DNA of 19,672 nt from JAFLCA01 sp041907145 (GTDB taxonomy: Bacteria > Bdellovibrionota_C > UBA2361 > JAFLCA01): NCBI GenBank assembly GCA_041907145.1, contig JAYRHW010000134.1, positions 1 through 19,672 of the forward strand, read 5' to 3'. Of this stretch, positions 7,375 through 14,335 are shown piece after piece. How positions within the stretch are numbered: position 1 is the first letter of the stretch; each line of letters begins with the position of its first letter. The notes below the pieces were generated by a model that made no database searches, had not been told where the DNA came from, and saw only the letters and a list, made by a program, of their open reading frames with translations. Both the position numbers and the translations under genes were made by a program.

Positions 7375-7434
7375 AGGATACCTTCGAAGACGGCTATTGT
7401 TCGCCTAGCCGAAATGGGTTGCAGTCGCTAGATT

Positions 7435-9249
7435 ATGCCCATGGCAGCCTCCCCTGCAACAGCTCCCCTCGTTACCACGAATCAATTGCGAAAGGCGATT
7501 GTCTACCTTTCGCTGTGGGCCGGTGTGCTGCTGACGGCATTGCTCCCAATAGGGATGTTCTCAGGGCTGCGGTCAGGATATTTCGAGTCCTTCTTCTACG
7601 TGCACCTCGTTTCGCTCGGATTGGCCGTTTGCTTTTCGCTCTGGCTCTTTGGCCGTTGCTCCCTACGCTCGATGATGAGTCCCGTCTTTTCGCTTGGGGC
7701 ATTGTTTCTCTTTCTAGCAATCATCGCTCTTGAATCTCTGCACCCAGTTATTGCTCGCGATGCGCTGATTCATCATCTGGCGGTTCCGCGTTGGTGGGTG
7801 CAGGCGGGAAGAATCCTGCAGATTTCCTGGCATGAGTGGTCTCATTATCCGATGCTCGTCAATTTAGGTTATACGGGGTTGATGCTTGAGGGATGGGACA
7901 GGTATGCATCGATATACCACGCCGCCTATTTGCTGATTGCCTGTGGAGTTGCAGCCGGGTTCGTTCTTTATAAGACCCAGGATTATAGTATCGCTGCAGC
8001 GACGTACCTTCTCTTCCTTTCCATTCCAGTGTGTACGCGTTTAGCTGGAGCTCCACTCGTTGATTTGGGGCTATCCCTGTATTCGGTGCTGGCATTCTGC
8101 CATGTCATCTACTGGGCCGAGGGAAAACGCCGGATGCTTCATTTGCTGATTGCCGGACTCGCGTCCGGACTGGCGCTTGGCTGCAAGTACAATGGCCTGC
8201 TCATGCTGGCGCTGCTTCTTGGTGCCCTCATTCCGTTTGCGTTGCTTTCGAAAATTTCGCTTGGCGCTGCACTCAGAGCCTGCATGCTGATTGGGCTTGT
8301 AGCGCTCTTGGTATATGCCCCATGGGTAATGAAGAATATTGCCTGGACAAATAATCCCCTTTATCCGCTCTTTAACTCCTATTTCTCTGTCGCTACCGGA
8401 CCTCAAACTCCCAGAAGCATTAACCCGATCGATCAGCGAATGCTGTTGTACGGTGAAAGTATCGGAGACATCGTGGCAATTCCGCTGCGCATGTTGTTCG
8501 CCGGAGAGGACGGCAATCCGCGTAAGTTTGATGGAGTGCTTAGTCCAGTGTTGTTGTTCGCGCTCGTGCCGCTTTTGCGCTTCTTCAAAGATCCATGGGT
8601 GCTATTCTCATGGGTGTTCTTGGCAGGCTATCTTGTGTTGGCGCTGATCCTGAGCTCGGCACGGGTGCGATATTTGGCTCCGTTGTTTGGTCCGGTCATG
8701 ATCGTAGCGAGCATCGGCATCTGGCAGCTTACATCGAGACTTCCGGCACGTGGGCGTTACAGCGGCTTTGTGCTTGTAATTGTTATGTCGCTGGGGTGGG
8801 GCTGCTGGCACGCAGGGAGGATGCTGTCAGATTCCGCGGCAATTGAATGGGCGGAGGGCAGGGACGACAAAACAAGCTATCTGCGGAAACACATCGCCGA
8901 ATACCCGGCCATTGAGTATATCAACTCGAACGTACCGGCAGAGTCCGTAACCTATCTCCTCAACACCGGAAATCGCTTCTATTACTTCGACAAGAGGGTG
9001 ACCTCAAGCGGACACTTTTCGGCGGCACAGATTCTCACGTGGATTCGCTCGTCGAGTTCCAGCGACTTTCTGTATTCGGAATTTAAGAATCGCGCGATCG
9101 ATTATTTGATGAGCAATACCGAGCTGACTCGGCGAACTTTCCAAGATTCCCTGTCGCTCGAGGAGCGAGCACTTTGGAATGAATTCCAAGAGAAGCACCT
9201 GCAACTAGTGTTCAATGAGCGTGGCTTTAGCGTCTGGAAGATTAGCTGA
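7435..9249 (+). CDS. GT39/ArnT-like polytopic glycosyltransferase (lipid-linked sugar donor)
   Basis: A 604-residue membrane protein with about 11-12 hydrophobic segments, then a soluble C-terminal tail (about 460-604). In the first large periplasmic loop it has ARDALIHHLAVPRWWVQAG (107-125), with D109 and H113/H114. This matches the acidic D-x-L-x-x-HL-A-x-P-x-x-W motif of bacterial GT39/PMT-type enzymes that take sugar from a polyprenyl phosphate carrier. The tail has VTYLLNTGNRFYYFDKR (about 504-520), typical of the same group. It probably adds a sugar to an envelope glycan, lipid or protein in the periplasm; the acceptor is unknown. The ATG at 7435 is used, with a second in-frame ATG two codons later. 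The GT4 gene follows after 11 bp and is presumably in the same transcript. Confidence 0.8.
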   Translation: MPMAASPATAPLVTTNQLRKAIVYLSLWAGVLLTALLPIGMFSGLRSGYFESFFYVHLVSLGLAVCFSLWLFGRCSLRSMMSPVFSLGALFLFLAIIALESLHPVIARDALIHHLAVPRWWVQAGRILQISWHEWSHYPMLVNLGYTGLMLEGWDRYASIYHAAYLLIACGVAAGFVLYKTQDYSIAAATYLLFLSIPVCTRLAGAPLVDLGLSLYSVLAFCHVIYWAEGKRRMLHLLIAGLASGLALGCKYNGLLMLALLLGALIPFALLSKISLGAALRACMLIGLVALLVYAPWVMKNIAWTNNPLYPLFNSYFSVATGPQTPRSINPIDQRMLLYGESIGDIVAIPLRMLFAGEDGNPRKFDGVLSPVLLFALVPLLRFFKDPWVLFSWVFLAGYLVLALILSSARVRYLAPLFGPVMIVASIGIWQLTSRLPARGRYSGFVLVIVMSLGWGCWHAGRMLSDSAAIEWAEGRDDKTSYLRKHIAEYPAIEYINSNVPAESVTYLLNTGNRFYYFDKRVTSSGHFSAAQILTWIRSSSSSDFLYSEFKNRAIDYLMSNTELTRRTFQDSLSLEERALWNEFQEKHLQLVFNERGFSVWKIS

Positions 9250-9260
9250 GTACCATCGCA

Positions 9261-10451
9261 ATGTTGCGGATATGCCTATTGACGACTTCCTTCCCCCGTT
9301 TCGAGGGCGATGAGGCCTCGATCTTCGTGCAGCGCCTGGTTGCTGGCTATGCGGAGAATGGAGTGAGCGGGGTCGTCCTAGTGCCGCGCGATGCCAGTGA
9401 GCCGGAGGAGTCGGATTGCGGCAGCTTTCAAGTTCGAAGATTTCGATACGGTATATTCCGCAAGGGAGCACTGGCCTTCGGCGCCGGAATTATGCCGAAT
9501 ATTCGACGCCGCCCCGGGTTACTGCTACAAGCTCCGGCGCTTCTCTTTCAGTTATTTTGGCAGGCATTTCGTCGACGGAATGACTTTGAAGTTGCGCACG
9601 CAAATTGGGCGCTGGCGCTCCTAGCTGCCTGGTGGCTGAAGACGTTCACCGGCAGGCCATATCTCGTTACCGTTCGTGGCGAAGATTTGCGCCTGCTGCA
9701 ATCCAGATACCTGCGCTATCTGTTTCTGCCGGCGCTGCGGGCTGCCGGGGCAATAGTGTCCGTTAATCAGCAGTTCGTGACACAGCTTCAAGCCCTGGGC
9801 TTACGCGGTGTGCCGTGCGTCGTCATTCCGAATGGTGTTTCGCAATTTGCGGTCACTCGAGTTCAAGCAGAAGCGCTCCTTCGAGACCGGCCATTTGCGG
9901 GACGAAAATACTTACTCTTTGTCGGAACGGTCGTGCCTCGAAAGCGAGTCGCTCAGCTGCGTCCTCTTCTGACTTGTGCCCCGTTTCGTGAGCACGGATT
10001 GGTCATTTGTGGGCGACTGCAGGACGAAAAGTATCTTGAATTACTCCAGGCTGAAGCGCGGTCACTGGGAGTTGCTGATCGAGTTTTCTTGGAGGGCGCA
10101 GTCGCTCCGGAAAGAATTGGGGCCTATCTTGCCGGAGCACATCTCTATTGCTCAGCCTCGGAATTTGAGGGGCGGCCGAATTCGGTGTTGGAAGCGATGG
10201 CTTTTGGGCTGCCTTGCGTGGTTTCGAACATTCAGGCGCATCGGGAAATCATCGAACATGGGAAGAATGGATTAATCTGCGACTTCGAGGACATTCAGGC
10301 AGCCGAAAAGCTGTTGCTTTCGTTCTCGGAGGAGTCGCTATCTGCGCTCGGAGCTGCCGCTAAGGAGTCACTAAAGGAAGCTTCGTGGAAGGCCTGTGCG
10401 CAGACTTACCTTAATCTTTTCAAGCAAATAGCACCGGCAGACAAGGCATAG
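9261..10451 (+). CDS. GT4 family (GT-B fold) glycosyltransferase
   Basis: A 396-residue cytosolic glycosyltransferase of the retaining GT4 type. The N-terminal domain begins ICLLTTSFPRFEGDEASIFVQRL and contains VTVRGEDLR (136-144). The linker has VVIPNGVS (187-194). The C-terminal nucleotide-sugar domain starts at YLLFVGTVVPRKRV and carries the E-x7-E motif at E303-E311 in EFEGRPNSVLEAMAFGLPCVVS. The length is typical and nothing is missing. The ATG at 9261 is 11 bp after the upstream membrane transferase, so the two likely form an operon: this enzyme would add a sugar on the cytoplasmic face, the other on the periplasmic face. The sugar and acceptor cannot be read from sequence. Confidence 0.93.
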   Translation: MLRICLLTTSFPRFEGDEASIFVQRLVAGYAENGVSGVVLVPRDASEPEESDCGSFQVRRFRYGIFRKGALAFGAGIMPNIRRRPGLLLQAPALLFQLFWQAFRRRNDFEVAHANWALALLAAWWLKTFTGRPYLVTVRGEDLRLLQSRYLRYLFLPALRAAGAIVSVNQQFVTQLQALGLRGVPCVVIPNGVSQFAVTRVQAEALLRDRPFAGRKYLLFVGTVVPRKRVAQLRPLLTCAPFREHGLVICGRLQDEKYLELLQAEARSLGVADRVFLEGAVAPERIGAYLAGAHLYCSASEFEGRPNSVLEAMAFGLPCVVSNIQAHREIIEHGKNGLICDFEDIQAAEKLLLSFSEESLSALGAAAKESLKEASWKACAQTYLNLFKQIAPADKA

Positions 10452-10457
10452 CGAAAG

Positions 10458-10486
10458 GCGCATAATCATGCGCGGCGAGGCCTCGC
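10458..10486. repeat. Two adjacent perfect dyads in the GT4-unknown gene gap
   Basis: A perfect stem GCGCAT / ATGCGC (10458-10463 with 10468-10473, loop AATC) is followed after 1 bp by the perfect 12-bp palindrome GCGAGGCCTCGC (10475-10486). They occupy most of the 46-bp gap. No T-run follows, so a normal rho-independent terminator is not supported. They may be RNA stem-loops affecting mRNA stability or a protein-binding site. Confidence 0.5.
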
Positions 10487-10497
10487 TTCGCTGAAGT

Positions 10498-11760
10498 ATG
10501 TCAATGCACCAATCTTCGATTACCGGCGCAGACAGCCAATGTTGTCCAGCCGCCGAGGTTCATCCGGCGCCCCGAATGCGGGGACCATGCTCGGAGCCTA
10601 AGCAGTCTACCGAAATATTCTCCCAGCAAGTAGCCCACGCCCTCCCCGAAATTTTATCCCTGCGTGATTCATTCAAGGGAAAGACCGATCAACGAGAGCT
10701 CGATCGGCTCAGCCGAGAACTTTGGGCGGAGGCTCGGCAGCTGGATCAGCTTGTCGCCACTCTATGGGACGGCTCGATCGCTCCCGTTGCTCGTGAAAGC
10801 GCCAGAGCGGGCCTGTTCCATGCGCGGGGATCGGCACGTAACCGTGTGGTGACCGAGTTTGCTATGACAGAGCGAGTCGTCGGTGACCACTTGGGCATGA
10901 ACATAATGCGCACTGATTTGAATCCTGAAGGAGTTCCTGCATCAGTTCGCGATCCGACCGCGGTGAAGGCGGGGGAGTTGCTAGCGCAGCTTTACGATAA
11001 TCTCAAGGCTGTGGCAGTGCGAACCGTTACCGCATACCTTCAGAGAGACCGATGGGAAGTAATACCCGCACAGAAATTGACCGGGGGTGTGGAGCTAAAC
11101 CCCGATGCTTTGTTTACAGGGCTTTCCGCCGAGCTTCGAGAACCATTTCGTCAGATGGTGCAGGCAAATTCCGGGACGGTGCTGCGGCGCTCGATGGACG
11201 CATTCCTGCGAAGTAAGCACTTAGTCGATATTGCCTCGCAATCAGCGCTTACCTACGCAGTGCTCATCGGGCAGCTGGAAGTGTCGCCGGCTCTAATAGC
11301 CTCTTTTCGGTTCGAGCGGGCATCTCTTATAAAATTCGTCGAAAATTTTTGTGCAGACGATAGAATAGAATCCTCCAGCCGCAAGGCCCTGATCATGGAG
11401 TGCTTGCAGCATGATCCCGCATTCTTTATGGATCATGAGCAAATGCACGCGCCTTTTAGGTTGTCGAGCTCTGAGGAGAGATATCAAGCAGCGCGGAGTT
11501 GGATTAGTGATGAAGCTCGCCGGGCAACGCTACTTCCTGAAGAGATGAGAGCTTTGGTCGGGCTTGTCCATGGCCAAAATCGTGAACAGGACGTGAAGCT
11601 CCTTGCCGTGCTGGCAGACGAGCATCCTGAGTTCTGCGATATGGCGCGGGCCCAGCGTGCATTCTGGATCCAGCGTGGTGAGCACCCAAGAAGCGACTGG
11701 ATTCCTGGCAGCGGCTTGTTTTGGGCCTTGGCGGCGGCGGCAGCTCGTAGGGGCTGGTAG
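10498..11760 (+). CDS. Hypothetical soluble protein, no recognised family
   Basis: A 420-residue protein I cannot assign. There is no signal peptide and no clear membrane segment except a short hydrophobic, Ala-rich end (LFWALAAAAARRGW). The first 40 residues look disordered and contain a CC pair (about 15-16) and a C at 31. From about 45 on it is predominantly helical and charged, for example LRDSFKGKTDQRELDRLSRELWAEARQLDQL. A central part (about 130-170) contains GDHLGMNIMRTDLNPEGVP and a helix ending in VAVRTVTAYLQRD. No nucleotide-binding, HTH, hydrolase or transferase motif is visible. Two in-frame ATGs (10498 and 10504) are possible. It starts 46 bp after the GT4 gene, with two dyads between them, so it may be read from the same transcript. 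Codon use resembles the neighbours. Confidence 0.75.
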   Translation: MSMHQSSITGADSQCCPAAEVHPAPRMRGPCSEPKQSTEIFSQQVAHALPEILSLRDSFKGKTDQRELDRLSRELWAEARQLDQLVATLWDGSIAPVARESARAGLFHARGSARNRVVTEFAMTERVVGDHLGMNIMRTDLNPEGVPASVRDPTAVKAGELLAQLYDNLKAVAVRTVTAYLQRDRWEVIPAQKLTGGVELNPDALFTGLSAELREPFRQMVQANSGTVLRRSMDAFLRSKHLVDIASQSALTYAVLIGQLEVSPALIASFRFERASLIKFVENFCADDRIESSSRKALIMECLQHDPAFFMDHEQMHAPFRLSSSEERYQAARSWISDEARRATLLPEEMRALVGLVHGQNREQDVKLLAVLADEHPEFCDMARAQRAFWIQRGEHPRSDWIPGSGLFWALAAAAARRGW

Positions 11761-11826
11761 TCTCGTGTGCTTGCCCGCTGCCCGGGTGAAGGATACCCTT
11801 CCTTGGAGATTCCCATAACTCTTATT

Positions 11827-11846
11827 GAGGCTTCGAGCCTCCTTAT
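11827..11846 (+). terminator. Candidate weak terminator hairpin before the ABC transporter operon
   Basis: A perfect 5-bp stem GAGGC/GCCTC (11827-11831 with 11837-11841, loop TTCGA) is followed by CTTATT. It lies in the 116-bp gap between the unknown gene and the ABC membrane gene. The short stem and broken T-run make it weak. A second small dyad (GAAGG/CCTTC, 11788-11801) lies just upstream. Confidence 0.35.
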
Positions 11847-11876
11847 TAGTCGGGTTTTATCAAGGGTTTAGGACGC

Positions 11877-13187
11877 GTGGCATTTATTTCTTCAGCCTTT
11901 CGCCTGGCAGTCGCCCTAGCTCGTATTCCGAAGCTCTTCTCATCGCTGTTCTTGATTCCGCTGATTTTAAGCTTAGTGCTGGTCTACTTTCAGCTCGTTG
12001 TGACCGGCCTATTTGTTCGAACGTTTAGTCAGAACCACGAGAGCGTCGAGGATACGCTCAAAATCATAAAGCGCGAGAATTTGGGTCGCCGGCTGCTCTA
12101 CGGTGAGATGGCGGAACTTCCACCCCTGCGGCTCTGCCGCTGGAAGTTTGCGCCAGACTTGCAGGGGCATAGCGTGGAAATGCCGCCCTCGGATGACTGC
12201 GCCCCGGATAAGCTTGATGTGGCGTTAAAAGTTGACGACCCTGCTAGTTTCGATGCCACCGAGTACCAAAAAATCTTCAACGGCAACATCGAGCGGCTGC
12301 ATGTATGCTCCACATGTCGTCCCCATGTAGTAATCGAGGTGGGACAAAATAAAAACGAGACTCAAGTCTACAGCGTATGGGGCCTGATGGTCTTGAGCCT
12401 CCTGCAGTTCAATGACGATGTGAGCGAGCAGTATGTTCAAGTCGTGAAAAATTTCGACAAGATTAAAAATCGAATCGGCGACATCAGTTTCCATTCGCCC
12501 GGGCTGCGCAATCCCGTCAGCGTTCGTCAAATGTATGTTTCACTTGCGATTGTATTCAATATCGCCATTCTCATCGTCATAACGATGTGGCTTGCGCTGC
12601 GCGCACATCGCAAAGTGCTGGACTACTTTGCCCGCAGCGGAGCGCTGCTGCCGATGGTTGCAGCGACGGGCAAGGGGGTCTTCTACGCGGCCATATGGAT
12701 CTTGACCTTCTTTCGCGTGGGAGGATTTCTTTTTGCCGCGGTGCCGATGACGGTCATGGGGTTTGGGGAGATTCTAAGAAAAGATCAGATCGTTACCGTG
12801 TTCGGCAAAGACCACCTGGCTTTGTTTCTATGGATCGTTGCAGTGATATCCAGCCTCGGACTTGCGACCCTCATCTCCTCCATCTCCGAACTCAAACAGC
12901 GCCATCAATTCCTGAGTTTCGTGTATCGATATTTGCCGCTGACCGTATGCGCCTTGGGTATGCTGCTGTGGTCATTTTCCTTCATAAGCGATGGCTATTA
13001 CACGGGACTAATCCGAAACGTCATGACGGCGATGCCTATCCTGGGAGTTGGGCCCGTATTGATTGCCCCTGTTTTCAAGCCCAATTTCGACGTGCTGGCC
13101 ATTCATACGGTTTTGACCGCGCTGCTCTTTCTCTTCGCGCTGCGGCATAACGCTCGCTGGTTTGCTGCCCATTTGGAGGATTTATGA
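11877..13187 (+). CDS. ABC exporter membrane subunit with large extracytoplasmic domain
   Basis: A 436-residue membrane protein, probably the permease for the ATPase encoded next, which it overlaps by 4 bp (ATGA). A first hydrophobic segment (about 21-45) is followed by a hydrophilic domain of about 170 residues (50-217). Then come hydrophobic segments near 218-241, 265-292, 313-336, 352-370 and 403-422, with a possible further one near 385-398. The soluble domain holds four cysteines (C87, C108 and C144-S-T-C147), which could form disulfides or bind metal if it is periplasmic. I do not recognise a named family; the layout (one TM, large loop, TM bundle) recalls ABC-2-like exporters. The start is a GTG at 11877, preceded by AAGGG about 10 nt upstream; no upstream ATG fits the membrane start. 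The substrate is unknown. Confidence 0.7.
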   Translation: MAFISSAFRLAVALARIPKLFSSLFLIPLILSLVLVYFQLVVTGLFVRTFSQNHESVEDTLKIIKRENLGRRLLYGEMAELPPLRLCRWKFAPDLQGHSVEMPPSDDCAPDKLDVALKVDDPASFDATEYQKIFNGNIERLHVCSTCRPHVVIEVGQNKNETQVYSVWGLMVLSLLQFNDDVSEQYVQVVKNFDKIKNRIGDISFHSPGLRNPVSVRQMYVSLAIVFNIAILIVITMWLALRAHRKVLDYFARSGALLPMVAATGKGVFYAAIWILTFFRVGGFLFAAVPMTVMGFGEILRKDQIVTVFGKDHLALFLWIVAVISSLGLATLISSISELKQRHQFLSFVYRYLPLTVCALGMLLWSFSFISDGYYTGLIRNVMTAMPILGVGPVLIAPVFKPNFDVLAIHTVLTALLFLFALRHNARWFAAHLEDL

Positions 13188-14158
13188 GCGCAGACGACTT
13201 CGAGGGGCCGCGGCACGTGGAAATCGCTGCGCGCAATCTCTGTGTGTCCTATGAGGAGTTCGTGGCGCTGCGGGCGGATGAGCTGAAGCTCCAGGGGAAT
13301 ATCATTTCCATCGTTGGACATAACGGGGCCGGCAAATCAACGCTCATTAAATCGGTGCTCGGACTTCTGCAGCCTAGCACCGGCAGCCTCGTAGCATGGA
13401 GTGTCGAAGGTGAGAGCCGTACTATGCTAGTGCCTGAGCAGCATATGGCCTTTTGTCCGGAAGTCGGGGCGGTATTCTTGGATATCTCGGTCGAGAGCTA
13501 TATTAAGCTCTGGTGCCGCATCAAGCACCGTGATGGCAACTATTTCAAAAAGGAGGGTGCGCGCTACATCGATGTTCTGCAGGTAGGACCGCTGCTAAAG
13601 AAGCTTGGAAGGGAGCTTTCAAAGGGACAACGCCGACGCGTTCAGACAGCGATAGGGTTCTTGATCCGGCCAAAATTATTTTTGTTCGATGAGCCGTTTG
13701 ACGGGCTTGATGTTCAGAAGACATCCGAGCTCGCCGATATTATTCGCCAAGAGTCGCGCGCAACTTCGTTTATTATCTCTTCCCATCGTATGGATGTGGT
13801 TGAGCGGCTTTCAGATTTGATTGTCGTGCTCAAGGAAGGGCTATTTTTTGCCTCCGGGCCCGTCGAAGATGTCTGTACTAAACTCTGCGGACGCAGCGCC
13901 ATTATCAGCAACCTGAGCGATCCTCATACACTTCTTATTCGCATCCGCACTCAGTATCCCGAATGCCTCGTGAGCAGAATTGGGCATCAAATTACCGTCA
14001 CCGGAGCGAGCTTGGATGTCGCTGAGTTGAATCGATTCCTCAACAGAATCGATGGCGGGGGAATGCGAGTGGAGGAGATTCAACCCTCGCTCGTTGAAGC
14101 GATGAACTTCCATCTCAAGGGCATGTCCACCTACCGAGAGGAACAGTTTGCCGCCTAG
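13184..14158 (+). CDS. ABC transporter ATP-binding protein (ABC-2 exporter type)
   Basis: A 324-residue ATPase. Walker A is GHNGAGKS (45-52, K51). The Q-loop region around FCPEVGAVFLDISVESYIKLW (90-110) appears to lack the usual glutamine after the P-E pair. The signature is LSKGQ (145-149), Walker B is LFLFDEP with E170, the D-loop is GLD at 174-176, and the H-loop is H201 in SSHRMD. This matches the DrrA/CcmA-like class of single-domain ATPases that drive two-gene exporters. The C-terminal region after about 230 is a family-variable extension. The ATG at 13184 overlaps the stop of the membrane gene, so the two are translationally coupled and almost certainly form one transporter. The transported substrate cannot be inferred. 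Confidence 0.92.
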   Translation: MSADDFEGPRHVEIAARNLCVSYEEFVALRADELKLQGNIISIVGHNGAGKSTLIKSVLGLLQPSTGSLVAWSVEGESRTMLVPEQHMAFCPEVGAVFLDISVESYIKLWCRIKHRDGNYFKKEGARYIDVLQVGPLLKKLGRELSKGQRRRVQTAIGFLIRPKLFLFDEPFDGLDVQKTSELADIIRQESRATSFIISSHRMDVVERLSDLIVVLKEGLFFASGPVEDVCTKLCGRSAIISNLSDPHTLLIRIRTQYPECLVSRIGHQITVTGASLDVAELNRFLNRIDGGGMRVEEIQPSLVEAMNFHLKGMSTYREEQFAA

Positions 14159-14222
14159 CGACACCCTAATATAAGCACCTGTATATATTGACTAAAATGC
14201 CGGGCTCATGGTCGGGTCCTGG

Positions 14223-14276
14223 AGCGCCAAAATCAGCGGTTCTTTGCCTAACCCCCTAAGGCGCTTTCCTTTTTAA
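14223..14276 (+). terminator. Candidate hairpin/terminator in the secA leader
   Basis: The outer arms AGCGCC (14223-14228) and GGCGCT (14260-14265) are perfect complements. Nested inside are GGTT (14238-14241) and AACC (14250-14253). A T-rich stretch TTCCTTTTTAA follows (14266-14276). It lies between the ABC ATPase and secA and could terminate the upstream transcript. The 31-nt interior makes it weaker than a compact terminator. Confidence 0.4.
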
Positions 14277-14298
14277 TAGCCCTAAATTGGTCTATAGT
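14270..14298 (+). promoter_or_regulatory. Weak candidate secA promoter
   Basis: TATAGT at 14293-14298 is a good -10 match. The -35 at 14270-14275 (TTTTTA) is poor but spaced 17 bp away. Transcription would begin near 14305, about 30 nt before the secA ATG. An alternative pair upstream is TTGCCG (14148-14153) and TATAAG (14170-14175), spacing 16. Neither is compelling. Confidence 0.3.
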
Positions 14299-14335
14299 TC
14301 TCACGCTAATTGACTGGGATAGTTCTGTATTTCTT

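Noticed and set aside
7375..7434. Regulatory sites in the divergent thioesterase/GT39 gap
   Set aside because: Only 60 bp, and no convincing promoter pair or dyad was visible on either strand.
12587..13150. 187-codon frame within the ABC membrane gene
   Set aside because: It is an alternative frame of the membrane subunit; the membrane segments and the 4-bp overlap with the ATPase support the main frame.
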